Assembly (NCBI GenBank): GCA_023395515.1
Contig: JAEWZB010000103.1
Coordinates: 1 to 25,943, forward strand
Source of the DNA: Bacillota bacterium
GTDB taxonomy: Bacteria > Bacillota > Syntrophomonadia > Syntrophomonadales > Syntrophomonadaceae
Length of the DNA stretch: 25,943 bases
Direction of reading: 5' to 3'
The notes below the pieces were generated by a model. That model was given only the letters and a program-made list of their open reading frames with translations, was not told the DNA's origin and searched no databases. Below are positions 6,714 through 15,379 of the stretch, one piece after another. Position 1 is the stretch's first letter, and every line of letters begins with the position of its first letter. Made by a program: the position numbers and the translations under genes.

Positions 6714-8600
6714 TCACACCTTACTAACCAATTCTTCCCATTCTTCATAAAGCTTAGCCAGCTCATCCTGCAACTGCTCTAATTCTTTACTGAGAGACAT
6801 AACCTTTTCAGCATCAGCATAATGCTCGGGATCGGCCAGAACTTCCTCTATTTCCCTGATTTGTTTTTCCCTATTTTCAATTTCTTCTTCTACTTTGGCT
6901 AAACCCCTTTGCAGCCTGCGTTCTTCTCTAAGTTTTTCCTTCTCCTGAAGTCTACGCAACTGTTGTAAAGAAACTTGCTCCTCAGCCGGAGCTATTTTAT
7001 CTAATTCTATAGCTTTTTTACTCTGATAAAAGCTGTAATTGCCTAAGTACTGCTTGACCGTCCCATCTGCAAAGGCTAAAATCTGGGTAGCTATTTGGTC
7101 AATAAAGTATCGGTCATGGGACACCATTAATATAGTTCCCGGGTAATCTTTAAGCATATCTTCTACCACCAGGCGGCTTTCAATATCTAAATGGTTGGTA
7201 GGTTCATCTAAAACTAAAAAATTAGCCCCGGTCAGTAATAATTTTAAAATAACCAGCCGGGCTTTTTCCCCTCCGCTTAAGCTGCCCACTTTCTTTAAAA
7301 CCTCATCACCGGAAAAAAGCATCCGGCCTAATAAAGTTCGGGCTTGTTCAATAGTTAATTCAAAATTATATAAAATCTCGTCCAATACAGACTGGGTTTC
7401 ATCCAGATCCTCGAATTCCTGGGAAAAGTAGCCCATAATCACTCGGCTGCCTACACTTACACGGCCTTCATCAGGTATAATCTTACCTAGTATTATTTTC
7501 AGCAAGGTAGTTTTACCACAGCCATTAGGTCCTACTACAGCTACCTTATCGCCTTTACGCAAATGCATATTAATATAGCTAAAAAGCTCTTCGGTATAAG
7601 ATTTAGCTACATTCTCCAGTTTTAAAACATCTACCGCACTTTCCTGTTTTAATTTAAAATCCCAGGAAGCTATGACAGCCTCCGGCTCCCTACGTTCAAT
7701 TCTTTCCAGACGGTCTAATTGTTGTTGGCGGCCATGGGCTTGCTTAGCCTTAATTCCCGCTTTAAAACGGCTGATATAAGCTTCGGTTTTCTGGATATAT
7801 TCCTGCTGTTTTTGGTAAGCCCTTTCCCAGGCCAAAGAATTAACCGCCTTTAGTTGCAGATAATTGGAATAGTTGCCGGGATAAGAATATAGTTTAGTCT
7901 GATTAATTTCTAAAATACGGGTAGCTACTTTATCTAAAAAGGTACGGTCATGAGATACTACTATTATAGTGCCGGGGTATGCCAGCAAATAGTCCTCCAG
8001 CCATTCTACCGCCCCTATATCCAAATGATTAGTCGGTTCATCCAAAAATAAAATATCTGCTTCCAGAGTTAATAAGCGGGCCAGCGTGAGCCGAGTCTTT
8101 TGCCCCCCGCTAAAGGATTTTATGGGTCGGGTAAATTCATCTTCTCTAAACCCCAAGCCGATCAGAATTTTGCGGGCCATAGTTTCACAGGCATATCCGT
8201 TATTTCTTTCATATTCTTCAGTTATTAGACCGTATTTATCCATTAATTTAGCTAAATCATCTTCCCTGGCCGCCGCCATTTGCAGTTCCAACTCGTTTAA
8301 AACTTGCCGCATCTCCAATAATTTAGCAAAACTATCCATAACTACATGCCAAGCCGTTTTTTCATCATCATAACCTGGTAATTGTTCTAAATAGGCTGAG
8401 GAAATAAGGGAGGAAATATATATATCCCCTTTATCCGGCTCTATTTGCCTGGTCAAGCATTTCAGCAAGGTAGTCTTGCCTGAACCGTTAACCCCTACTA
8501 AGCCCACTCTTTCTTTTTCATTTATAGCCAAGCTGATATTATCTAAAATTTTATAATTACCAAAGGACATCGTTAATTCCTGGGCTTGTAATACAATCAC
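6714..8600 (-). CDS. ABC-F family ATPase (ribosome-associated, with C-terminal coiled coil)
   Basis: This 628-residue protein has two ABC ATPase cassettes and no membrane segments, as in ABC-F translation factors that bind the ribosomal E-site and relieve stalled or drug-blocked ribosomes. Cassette 1 has Walker A GVNGSGKTT (G36) and signature FSGGQKTRL. Cassette 2 has GPNGCGKTT and LSGGEKARL. Both have LDEPTNHLD. The linker between them is charged and helical, and residues of about 540-628 form a Lys/Glu-rich coiled coil. Length and the C-terminal domain fit the Uup/YdiF/YfmR group rather than the shorter EttA/YkpA types. The start is GTG 8600 after AGGTGA. A housekeeping role is more likely than antibiotic resistance, but sequence alone cannot decide. 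It is followed by hflX on the same strand. Confidence 0.93.
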   Translation of the reverse strand: MIVLQAQELTMSFGNYKILDNISLAINEKERVGLVGVNGSGKTTLLKCLTRQIEPDKGDIYISSLISSAYLEQLPGYDDEKTAWHVVMDSFAKLLEMRQVLNELELQMAAAREDDLAKLMDKYGLITEEYERNNGYACETMARKILIGLGFREDEFTRPIKSFSGGQKTRLTLARLLTLEADILFLDEPTNHLDIGAVEWLEDYLLAYPGTIIVVSHDRTFLDKVATRILEINQTKLYSYPGNYSNYLQLKAVNSLAWERAYQKQQEYIQKTEAYISRFKAGIKAKQAHGRQQQLDRLERIERREPEAVIASWDFKLKQESAVDVLKLENVAKSYTEELFSYINMHLRKGDKVAVVGPNGCGKTTLLKIILGKIIPDEGRVSVGSRVIMGYFSQEFEDLDETQSVLDEILYNFELTIEQARTLLGRMLFSGDEVLKKVGSLSGGEKARLVILKLLLTGANFLVLDEPTNHLDIESRLVVEDMLKDYPGTILMVSHDRYFIDQIATQILAFADGTVKQYLGNYSFYQSKKAIELDKIAPAEEQVSLQQLRRLQEKEKLREERRLQRGLAKVEEEIENREKQIREIEEVLADPEHYADAEKVMSLSKELEQLQDELAKLYEEWEELVSKV

Positions 8601-8620
8601 TTTCTCACCTGCTCTATAAC

Positions 8621-8666
8621 TTTAGACTAAACACTAGTATATTATATCATTGGTTTATAGTCTAAA
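8621..8666. promoter_or_regulatory. Inverted repeat between divergent ABC-F and pflB genes
   Basis: TTTAGACT (8621-8628) and AGTCTAAA (8659-8666) are perfect inverted repeats. The adjoining AAAC and GTTT extend the match with a two-base offset. They enclose TAGTATATTATATCATTGG, which on the minus strand contains a TATAAT -10-like box 52 bp upstream of the ABC-F start. The arrangement suggests an operator or leader hairpin for the divergent pair. It does not match the usual Rex, FNR or CcpA site patterns. Confidence 0.4.
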
Positions 8667-8747
8667 AAGAACTGGCTCCAATTAACTGCATTAAAGCCCT
8701 TATTTAGTTCAATAATATAAAGAGATAAATTTTAAGGAGTAATGTTC

Positions 8748-10973
8748 ATGTCAGCTTGGCAAAACTTTAACTGGGGCAGATGGTCCCAGGATATTGAGGT
8801 AAGAGATTTTATTCAAAAAAATTACTCCCCTTATACAGGTGAGGCTGGTTTTCTATCCGGACCTAGTCATAAAACTAAAGCCTTGTGGTCAAAATGTCAG
8901 GAATTATTAAAGGAAGAATTTAACCAAGGCGGAGTATTAGCGGTAGACCCCGATACTCCCATTAATATAACTAGTCATCCTCCCGGATATATTGCTAAAG
9001 ATTTAGAAATTATTGTAGGCTTACAGACTGATGAACCCCTTAAAAGGGCGATTAATGTCTATGGAGGACTTAGGCATACTGAAGTTGCTTGCGAAGCCTA
9101 CGGTTATAAGCTTAAACCAGACCTAAAAGATTTCTTTCAAAAACATCGCCGCACTCATAATGATGGAGTTTTTGCCGTTTATACCCCGGAAATGAAATTA
9201 GCCCGAAAGGTAGGCATTATAACCGGCCTGCCTGATTCCTACGGGAGAGGCAGAATCATTGGGGATTACCGCCGGGTTAGTCTTTATGGAGTAGATTTTC
9301 TTATAGATATTAAAAATAAAGAGCGCCAGTTACTGGATAAGCACATGACAGATGAAAATATTCGATTACGGGAAGAGCTATTCGACCAAATTCAAGCTTT
9401 ACAAGAATTAAAATCTATGGCTTCAAGCTATGGTTTTGATATATCCAAACCGGCCTGTAATGCCAGAGAAGCAGTGCAATGGTTATATTTCGGGTTTTTA
9501 GCCGCCATTAAAGAGCAAAACGGGGCGGCTATGAGTATAGGCCGCATTTCCACCTTTTTAGATATTTATATAGAACGGGATTTGCAAGCCGGAATAATAA
9601 ATGAAGAGGAAGCCCAGGAGTTGATTGATCAACTAGTTATTAAGCTAAGATTAGTAAGACACCTGCGCACTCCGGGCTATAGTGACATATTTGCCGGAGA
9701 CCCTAACTGGGTTACGGAAGCTATTGGCGGCATGGGAGTAGATGGCCGTCCTTTAGTTACTAAAACCAGCTTTAGAATGCTGCATACTTTACGTAATCTG
9801 GGCCCGGCTCCTGAACCTAATATGACGATTTTGTGGTCCCAAAACTTACCCCCTAATTTTATAAACTATATTGCCGATTTATCTATTGCCACCAGCGCTC
9901 TTCAGTATGAAAATGATGATTTAATGAGGCAAGATTTTGGTGATGATTATGCTATTGCCTGTTGTGTATCAGCTATGCGTTTAGGCAGTGAAACTCAATA
10001 TTTTGGAGCCCGGTGTAATTTAGCCAAGCTTTTGCTCTATGCCCTTAACGGAGGCATGGATGAGATTACCGGTCAGCAAGTAGGGGTAGCAATGCCGGTC
10101 TATGATGAAGAATATCTGGATTATGATAAAGTCATGCATAACTTCTATATCCAGATGGATTGGCTGGCCTCCCTCTACGTGAATACTATGAACATCATCC
10201 ATTTCATGCATGATAAGTATGATTACGAAAGAATAGAATTGGCTTTGCATGATACTTATTTAACCAGATTCATAGCCTTTGGTATAGCAGGATTATCTGT
10301 AGTAGCCGATTCTTTAAGTGCTATAAAATATGCCCGGGTTAAAGTTATTAAGGATGAAAGAGGTTTAATTACAGATTTTGCCACGACAGGGGACTACCCT
10401 AAGTATGGCAATGATGATGACCGGGTAGACATGATAGCCGTAAAATTAGTGGAAGAATTTATGCACCGGCTTACAAAATATCCGGCTTACAAAAATTCTG
10501 TTCATACTTTATCTATTCTTACTATTACCTCTAATGTCATGTATGGCAAACATACCGGTACTACCCCGGATGGCCGCAAAATTGGGGAACCACTGGCACC
10601 GGGAGCTAATCCTTTACACGGACGGGAAGAACACGGCGCTATCGCTGCCTGTAATTCAGTAGCTAAACTGCCTTATGGTTATGCTAAAGATGGTATTTCC
10701 TTTACCTTTTCCATAGTTCCTTCTGCTTTAGGTACTACTCCCCGTGAACGTATTGCTAATTTAGCCGCCTTATTAAGGGGATACTTCGGTCAGGATGCCC
10801 ACCATATTAACATTAATGTCCTTAATATAGAAACCTTAAAAGAAGCTATGGAACATCCCGAAAGGTATCCTGATTTAACTATCCGGGTTTCCGGTTATGC
10901 CGTTCACTTTATCAAACTATCCCGTGAACAACAGGAAGAAATAATTGCCCGTACCTTCTATAAGAGCATATGA
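8748..10973 (+). CDS. pflB: Formate C-acetyltransferase (pyruvate formate-lyase)
   Basis: This enzyme converts pyruvate and CoA to acetyl-CoA and formate by glycyl-radical chemistry and works only without oxygen. The protein follows E. coli PflB closely along its whole length. It has the catalytic cysteine pair C405-C406 in YAIACCVS and the glycyl-radical loop IRVSGYAV with G716, 25 residues from the C-terminus. Both features mark a true PFL rather than a diol dehydratase or arylacetate decarboxylase relative. A loop before the radical site is a few residues shorter than in E. coli. I start it at ATG 8748 (741 residues), eight bases after AAGGAG; the ATG at 8742 is too close to that site. The activase gene follows by 21 bp. 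Confidence 0.96.
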   Translation: MSAWQNFNWGRWSQDIEVRDFIQKNYSPYTGEAGFLSGPSHKTKALWSKCQELLKEEFNQGGVLAVDPDTPINITSHPPGYIAKDLEIIVGLQTDEPLKRAINVYGGLRHTEVACEAYGYKLKPDLKDFFQKHRRTHNDGVFAVYTPEMKLARKVGIITGLPDSYGRGRIIGDYRRVSLYGVDFLIDIKNKERQLLDKHMTDENIRLREELFDQIQALQELKSMASSYGFDISKPACNAREAVQWLYFGFLAAIKEQNGAAMSIGRISTFLDIYIERDLQAGIINEEEAQELIDQLVIKLRLVRHLRTPGYSDIFAGDPNWVTEAIGGMGVDGRPLVTKTSFRMLHTLRNLGPAPEPNMTILWSQNLPPNFINYIADLSIATSALQYENDDLMRQDFGDDYAIACCVSAMRLGSETQYFGARCNLAKLLLYALNGGMDEITGQQVGVAMPVYDEEYLDYDKVMHNFYIQMDWLASLYVNTMNIIHFMHDKYDYERIELALHDTYLTRFIAFGIAGLSVVADSLSAIKYARVKVIKDERGLITDFATTGDYPKYGNDDDRVDMIAVKLVEEFMHRLTKYPAYKNSVHTLSILTITSNVMYGKHTGTTPDGRKIGEPLAPGANPLHGREEHGAIAACNSVAKLPYGYAKDGISFTFSIVPSALGTTPRERIANLAALLRGYFGQDAHHININVLNIETLKEAMEHPERYPDLTIRVSGYAVHFIKLSREQQEEIIARTFYKSI

Positions 10974-10994
10974 CTAGTAAAAGGTGTGATTTAA

Positions 10995-11738
10995 TTGCCC
11001 GGCTTAGTTCATTCTATTGATACCTTCAGCACCTTAGATGGTCCCGGTATTAGAACCGTCATATTCATGCAGGGCTGTCATCTGCGCTGTAAGTATTGTC
11101 ATAACCCTGATGCTTGGAATATGCAGTCTAAGGGGGCCAAAGAATACACAACCGCAGAATTGCTAAGTATCATCATCCGGAGTAAACCATATTTTAATTC
11201 CTCCGGCGGTGGGGTTACTTTTTCGGGGGGAGAGCCTTTATTACAACATCAGTTTGTAAAAGAGGTTTTTAAAGAGTGCCAAAAAGCAGGAGTTCATACC
11301 GCTATAGATTCTTCTTTATATGTAAAAACCCCCTGGGTAGAAGCAATTCTGCCTTATACCGACTTAGTTTTAGCCGATATAAAACATATAGAACCCTTAA
11401 AAAGCCAAAATCTAACCGGCCTGTCTAATGAGCTTAATATGGCTAACCTGCAGCTTATAGCTCAAGCTAAAATTCCTATTTGGATAAGATATGTCATAGT
11501 ACCAGGTTTAACTGATGATGATAAAGACCTGATTGAGTTGGGTTACTTTATTAAAAATCTGGCCGGAGTAGTCAGAATAGACTTACTTCCTTATCATACT
11601 TTAGGTCAACATAAGTGGGATTTGTTGGGCATAAAATATGAATTAGAGAATATCAGCCCGCCTTCAGCCGAGACTATAAAAGATATTCAGAATCGGTTAA
11701 GCAAGATTACTAATATAGAAGTTTATGCCAATGTGTAG
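10995..11738 (+). CDS. pflA: Pyruvate formate-lyase-activating enzyme (radical SAM)
   Basis: This 247-residue radical-SAM enzyme generates the glycyl radical on PflB using S-adenosylmethionine and a [4Fe-4S] cluster. The cluster motif CHLRCKYC (C28, C32, C35; C-x3-C-x2-C) and the SAM-binding block GGGVTFSGGEPLLQ are clear. Length fits the classic PflA, without the extra ferredoxin insert found in activases of other glycyl-radical enzymes; this supports PflB as the partner. The start is TTG 10995, which follows AAGGTG eight bases upstream. It is co-directional with pflB, 21 bp behind it, so the two are almost certainly cotranscribed. Confidence 0.95.
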   Translation: MPGLVHSIDTFSTLDGPGIRTVIFMQGCHLRCKYCHNPDAWNMQSKGAKEYTTAELLSIIIRSKPYFNSSGGGVTFSGGEPLLQHQFVKEVFKECQKAGVHTAIDSSLYVKTPWVEAILPYTDLVLADIKHIEPLKSQNLTGLSNELNMANLQLIAQAKIPIWIRYVIVPGLTDDDKDLIELGYFIKNLAGVVRIDLLPYHTLGQHKWDLLGIKYELENISPPSAETIKDIQNRLSKITNIEVYANV

Positions 11739-11799
11739 AGGCAAATTTCCCATTATGCCCCTTTTGATAGTGTATAATAATGGCAGGAGGTGTTTATAG

Positions 11800-12357
11800 A
11801 TGGCAGATATTATTAAAATTGTAGCTTTTACCGGCAGTTTGCGCCGCGATTCCTTTAACAAGTCAGCATTAAGAGCCGCGCAACAACTGGCACCAGAAGG
11901 TGCCCAGGTAGAAATAATTGATCTGGCTCCACTCCCCTTTTTCAATGAAGATCTGGAAGCTGAAGGGGTACCGGCAGTAGTTAAGGAATTCACCGCTAAA
12001 ATTGCGGCGGCTGATGCGCTTTTAATTTGTACTCCGGAATATAATTATTCCATACCACCAGTTTTGAAAAACGCTTTAGATTGGGCTTCACGTGGTGCTA
12101 ATCCGCCTTTAAATAACAAACCATTGGCAATAATGAGTGCATCGACAGGTATGCTGGGAGGCGCCCGGGTCCAATACCATCTGCGCCAAGTATGTGTGGG
12201 CTTGAATCTTAGAGTTTTAAACCGTCCTGAAGTATTTATAACCCATGCCCATACCAAATTTGATGAAAACGGCAACTTGACCGATGAATATACTCAAAAA
12301 GCAATTCCTAAACTTCTCCAAGCTTTAATAGATTGGACTATACAGTTAAAAGCTTAA
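11800..12357 (+). CDS. NADPH-dependent FMN reductase (flavodoxin-fold, ChrR/YieF-like)
   Basis: This 185-residue protein belongs to the NADPH-dependent FMN reductase family. These are soluble flavodoxin-fold dimers that use NAD(P)H to reduce free flavin, quinones, azo dyes or metals such as chromate. The phosphate-binding loop GSLRRDSFN lies at the N-terminus. The flavin-contacting motif PEYNYSIPPVLKNALDW is near the middle, followed by a glycine-rich GMLGGARVQ segment. ATG 11800 follows GGAGG. It is 61 bp behind pflA and may be read through from pflBA. A TATAAT sequence at 11773-11778, without a good -35 box, leaves room for its own promoter. A clear terminator follows. The physiological substrate is not indicated. 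Confidence 0.9.
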   Translation: MADIIKIVAFTGSLRRDSFNKSALRAAQQLAPEGAQVEIIDLAPLPFFNEDLEAEGVPAVVKEFTAKIAAADALLICTPEYNYSIPPVLKNALDWASRGANPPLNNKPLAIMSASTGMLGGARVQYHLRQVCVGLNLRVLNRPEVFITHAHTKFDENGNLTDEYTQKAIPKLLQALIDWTIQLKA

Positions 12358-12366
12358 TTTAACTAC

Positions 12367-12390
12367 AAGAGGCCTGCGGGCCTTTTTCTT
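12367..12390 (+). terminator. Rho-independent terminator of the pflBA-FMN reductase unit
   Basis: AGGCC (12370-12374) pairs with GGCCT (12379-12383) around the four-base loop TGCG, extended by flanking A/T pairs. The stem is followed directly by TTTTTCTTTT. It starts about 10 bp after the FMN reductase stop codon and also separates it from the convergent IclR gene. Confidence 0.82.
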
Positions 12391-12404
12391 TTCCCTGATT
12401 CAGG

Positions 12405-13157
12405 TTATTCTCTATATCCCATACCCACCGAAATTGCTCTAGCCGCATTACGCACATCATGGATACACCCATCTAACATTTTTTCTTCTAATATTATATC
12501 GGCTATTCCCGAAATACTTATAGCCGCTATTATATGATCAGAAAATCCAAAAATAGGAGCCGCTGCACACCCAATGCCCACCACGGTTTCCTCTTTATCA
12601 AGAGCATAGCCCTGCTTTTTAATTGATTGCAGTTCTTCTTTTAACTTATCCGGTTCTACAATGGTATTTTTGGTAAAGGGGACTAATACCTCAGACTTTA
12701 AATATTCTTCTAAATGGGTATCAGATTGCCAAGCTAATAAGGCTTTGCCTACTCCCGTACAATAAGCCGCTATACCGGCTCCGATACGGGGAAAAATTAC
12801 GTGGCCGGTGCCTGACTTGTTGCCTATGACAAAGACTGCCATTCTCCCGGCGTAAATAGCTATATGTACTGATTGCCGGTATTTTTCGGCCAGCATTTTT
12901 ACCCAAGGCTCGGCTACCGTACTTAATCTGGCACTAGTCTGATAAGTTAAGCCCAGCTCATATACCTTAATACCTAACCTATATTTACTATGTTCAGTAA
13001 TCTCTAAAAAACCATGGCTTTCCAGAGTTTTTACCAGGCCATGTACGGTGCTTTTGGGTAAATCAATCTCTTGGCCCATTTCAGTTATTCCCCATTCGGA
13101 TTGCTTACTATTATATAGTTCCAAAATAGAAAGGGCCCTAGATAATGATCTGCTCAC
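12405..13157 (-). CDS. IclR-family transcriptional regulator
   Basis: This 250-residue regulator has an N-terminal winged helix-turn-helix of the IclR type (SRALSILELY, then GITEMGQEIDLPKSTVHGLVKTLESHGFL). A C-terminal effector domain follows, with the family's GKALLAW and EETVVGIGCAAAPIFG blocks. IclR proteins control uptake and breakdown of aromatic acids, sugars, glyoxylate or purine-derived compounds. The start I prefer is GTG 13157, six bases after GAGGGGG; a TTG at 13172 lies inside that ribosome site region and has none of its own. It lies 47 bp downstream of the NCS2 permease on the same strand, so the permease and nucleobase metabolism are the most likely targets, but that is inference. 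Confidence 0.92.
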   Translation of the reverse strand: MSRSLSRALSILELYNSKQSEWGITEMGQEIDLPKSTVHGLVKTLESHGFLEITEHSKYRLGIKVYELGLTYQTSARLSTVAEPWVKMLAEKYRQSVHIAIYAGRMAVFVIGNKSGTGHVIFPRIGAGIAAYCTGVGKALLAWQSDTHLEEYLKSEVLVPFTKNTIVEPDKLKEELQSIKKQGYALDKEETVVGIGCAAAPIFGFSDHIIAAISISGIADIILEEKMLDGCIHDVRNAARAISVGMGYRE

Positions 13158-13200
13158 AGATATCCCCCTCAATATAATGCTTAATTTTTCAATTAACAGA

Positions 13201-13216
13201 CGTCCTATTTAGGACG
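13201..13216. other. Hairpin at the 3' end of the permease gene
   Basis: CGTCCT and AGGACG pair around ATTT in a perfect 6-bp stem, and the permease stop codon lies in it. On the minus strand it is followed by TCTGTTAATTGAAAAATTAA, itself an inverted repeat (TTAATT/AATTAA at 13182-13197), rather than by a proper T-run. It could attenuate read-through from the permease into iclR or serve as an operator. Confidence 0.4.
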
Positions 13217-14497
13217 GGGCCGGAAAATTACATGTTCCAACAATAATGATACAACTACCCCCATGACAAAACCATTACCTAAAATAGGCTGCAAAGTTAC
13301 CGGAAAAGTAGCGGTTATGTTGGCAGGCAAAAAAGCTACAATAATTCCGACTAAAATAGGTAAACCAATTACTAAAGCACTGTCAAAATGAGGTTCATCT
13401 ACACGTTTTAAAGCATCAAAAGCACTCATCAATCCAGCCGCTACTTGGGTACACATAATAAATAATAGGATACAGCCAATAACTACAGCCGGCACAAAGG
13501 AAAGATAAAATAGTACCGCCGGTAAAAAGGCCAAAAGGAATAAAGCTATACCGGTTGGCACTAAGCTTCTTCTGGCCGCACAACCTGTAGAAGCAATGAT
13601 ACCGGGACTGAAAGAAAAATTAACCGGCCCGATTACCCCCAAAAACCCGGCCATCATATTAGCTATACCGGTAGCCGTAATTCCCCGGGTAATGCGCCTG
13701 GGCATATTATCCGCCTGCAGGATGGAACCTACGGCTTGAATAGAACCTAAGTCATTAATAGATAAACCTAAGAAACAAAGTAAAAAAGCAATTAATAGTC
13801 CCGGTTCCATGACCATAGCCGTATTTAAATCTTTAGCAAAAAAAGCTATCGCGGGAAGATTCATCCCATTACTACCTTGGGTCCAGGCCGGATTTACTAA
13901 AAAATAAGCTAAACTGCCTGCTATCATACTTATTAATATAAGGGTCGATTTCCATAGACCAGATAAATTTCTTTGTCCGACAAACATTAGCAATATAAAT
14001 ATACCGGCAAAGCCTAACTGTTTACCGGCCGCAGCATCTTGTCCATTGCCGATTAGCCCTAATATGGTAGGCATCATGGTAAAAGCTACTAATAATAATA
14101 TTACCGCTACTACCCGGGGAGTAAAAAGGGATTGTAGCTTGGCAAAAACCCCGGTTACAGCTAAAAGGGTCAATATTAAACCCCCCACAAAGATGCTGGA
14201 ATAAATAGCTGCTCCATTGCTGCTTTGGGAGGCTAAAATACCAATTAAAAGCACCGTGGCCGGACCAATAACTAAAGGCAAGCGGTGCCCCCAGAACACT
14301 TGAATTAAAAGAGCTAATCCGGTTACGGCAAATAATTTTTGCAGATAAATGATTTCCTTTTCTATAGAACCATCTAATCCACCCAGGACTTTACCAAGAA
14401 TAATAACTGCCGGTAAGGTTACCGCCAGCCACTGTAAGCCATAAACTAAATTCTCTTGCCAAGCAGGCCGGTCTTCTAAGTTATATTTTAGCTGCAT
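13205..14497 (-). CDS. NCS2 uracil/xanthine permease
   Basis: This 430-residue membrane protein has about 12-14 hydrophobic segments and belongs to the nucleobase:cation symporter-2 (UraA/XanP/PbuX) family, which imports uracil, xanthine or urate with protons. The N-terminal block (PAWQENLVYGLQWLAVTLPA), the region with GLSINDLGSIQAVGSIL and the segment GVIGPVNFSFSPGIIASTG fit the family; the last contains the position of the substrate-binding half-helix. ATG 14497 follows GGAGGAG. The IclR regulator is directly downstream. No PyrR-like or purine-riboswitch leader was recognised, so uracil versus xanthine cannot be settled. Confidence 0.88.
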   Translation of the reverse strand: MQLKYNLEDRPAWQENLVYGLQWLAVTLPAVIILGKVLGGLDGSIEKEIIYLQKLFAVTGLALLIQVFWGHRLPLVIGPATVLLIGILASQSSNGAAIYSSIFVGGLILTLLAVTGVFAKLQSLFTPRVVAVILLLVAFTMMPTILGLIGNGQDAAAGKQLGFAGIFILLMFVGQRNLSGLWKSTLILISMIAGSLAYFLVNPAWTQGSNGMNLPAIAFFAKDLNTAMVMEPGLLIAFLLCFLGLSINDLGSIQAVGSILQADNMPRRITRGITATGIANMMAGFLGVIGPVNFSFSPGIIASTGCAARRSLVPTGIALFLLAFLPAVLFYLSFVPAVVIGCILLFIMCTQVAAGLMSAFDALKRVDEPHFDSALVIGLPILVGIIVAFLPANITATFPVTLQPILGNGFVMGVVVSLLLEHVIFRPRPK

Positions 14498-14583
14498 TTT
14501 CTAGCTCCTCCAAAAAACATTACTTGCTTCATTATATACTATATTCCTAATTATACTTTTAAACGTGAAGGATTCCCACCACT

Positions 14584-14626
14584 ACCACATAATGTTACCA
14601 AACCGTGAACTATCCACGGTTGTGGT
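14584..14626. promoter_or_regulatory. Hairpin upstream of the permease gene
   Basis: AACCGTG (14601-14607) pairs with CACGGTT (14615-14621) around a 7-base loop. ACCAC (14584-14588) can pair outside it with GTGGT (14622-14626), leaving a bulge. It lies about 90-130 bp upstream of the permease start and might be a leader structure or operator. TATAAT boxes on the minus strand at 14531-14536 and 14550-14555 lack convincing -35 partners. The rest of 14498-14650 shows nothing further. Confidence 0.35.
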
Positions 14627-14651
14627 CTCCAACCTCAACCCGTTTTTATGG

Positions 14652-14695
14652 GCAAAAATAAGGCAGAATTATATGTCCAGTCATATAATTCTGCC
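14652..14695 (-). terminator. Rho-independent terminator of the FmdE-Fec transporter operon
   Basis: The perfect 14-bp arms GGCAGAATTATATG (14662-14675) and CATATAATTCTGCC (14682-14695) enclose a six-base loop. On the minus strand the stem is followed by TTATTTTTGCC. It lies about 50 bp beyond the methyltransferase stop codon and closes the six-gene unit. Confidence 0.85.
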
Positions 14696-14746
14696 GGGAA
14701 TGCTTATATCCCTCTTTATAATTATTTAGGCAACGATACGCAAAGT

Positions 14747-15376
14747 TTATTTTTGCTTTTTCATGATAACCCAAATGCCGCATTCATCATCAATTATATC
14801 GGCCTTAATGCCCAGCTCGGCGCAGAATTGGGCATAATCCTTGCTTCCAAATTCATTAGTCGCCCGGCGGACACAGTCCGGCCAGTCGGGATTGCGCAGC
14901 TTCATTTTGACTTTAATCTCGGCAGCAAGTTCGGCATTGCCGAAGCCTTTACCGATATAGGTGGCCCCACCCGGAGCCAATACCCGATAAATCTCGGCAA
15001 AAGCCCTTTTCATGTCCTCCCGGTTTCCCCAAAATCCGATGGAGCCCCGGCTTACTATCAAGTTGAAGCGATTGTCACCGCAGTCAATTTTGCGGACATC
15101 ACTGGCCAGTGTGCCGGCTCTTCCGGTCAAGCTCCAATCCTTGATCCGCTGAGCTGCAATATCCAGGGCGTTCTCATTCAGATCCATTAAGGTAATGTTC
15201 ATTTCACTTTGCTGCGCAACGCTCAGCCCAAAATGCCCGCCGCCGGAGCCTACATCAAGACACTCACCCATTGTATGCCCGGATATTTTAAGCGCATCTT
15301 TAGCCAGCACTTCGTAAATCGGAAAGAAAATCTCATTGGCAATTTTATCGTATTCTTCACGGTTGTTTGTACTCAT
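14747..15376 (-). CDS. Class I SAM-dependent methyltransferase
   Basis: This 209-residue protein is a Rossmann-fold methyltransferase. Motif I, LDVGSGGGHFGL, binds S-adenosylmethionine; an acidic strand end MDLNENAL and the post-motif region LIVSRGSIGFWGN with VLAPGGATYIGK follow. The substrate is not recognisable. It begins only 3 bp after the stop codon of the binding-protein gene, with a weak ribosome site, so it is probably translated by coupling as the last gene of the transporter operon. My counts over four 60-base lines give about 54% G+C, against about 41% in four lines of the permease next door, so it may have joined the cluster recently. Modification of a transported ligand or chelator is a guess from position only. 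Confidence 0.85.
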   Translation of the reverse strand: MSTNNREEYDKIANEIFFPIYEVLAKDALKISGHTMGECLDVGSGGGHFGLSVAQQSEMNITLMDLNENALDIAAQRIKDWSLTGRAGTLASDVRKIDCGDNRFNLIVSRGSIGFWGNREDMKRAFAEIYRVLAPGGATYIGKGFGNAELAAEIKVKMKLRNPDWPDCVRRATNEFGSKDYAQFCAELGIKADIIDDECGIWVIMKKQK

Positions 15377-15379
15377 ATG

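Noticed and set aside
6714..8600. ABC-F protein as an antibiotic-resistance gene
   Set aside because: Coiled-coil tail and chromosomal context fit housekeeping Uup/YdiF-type factors; no resistance-type leader or mobile context was seen.
8748..10973. Glycyl-radical enzyme of another type (choline lyase, diol dehydratase, arylacetate decarboxylase)
   Set aside because: Near full-length agreement with PflB, the Cys-Cys pair and a short PflA-type activase mark pyruvate formate-lyase.
14498..14650. Purine riboswitch or PyrR-binding leader for the permease
   Set aside because: Only a simple hairpin is present; the conserved loops of a purine riboswitch or PyrR site were not found.
14648..15190. 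Plus-strand 180-codon ORF opposite the methyltransferase
   Set aside because: It lies antisense to a gene with clear SAM-binding motifs, begins in a terminator hairpin and has no family resemblance.
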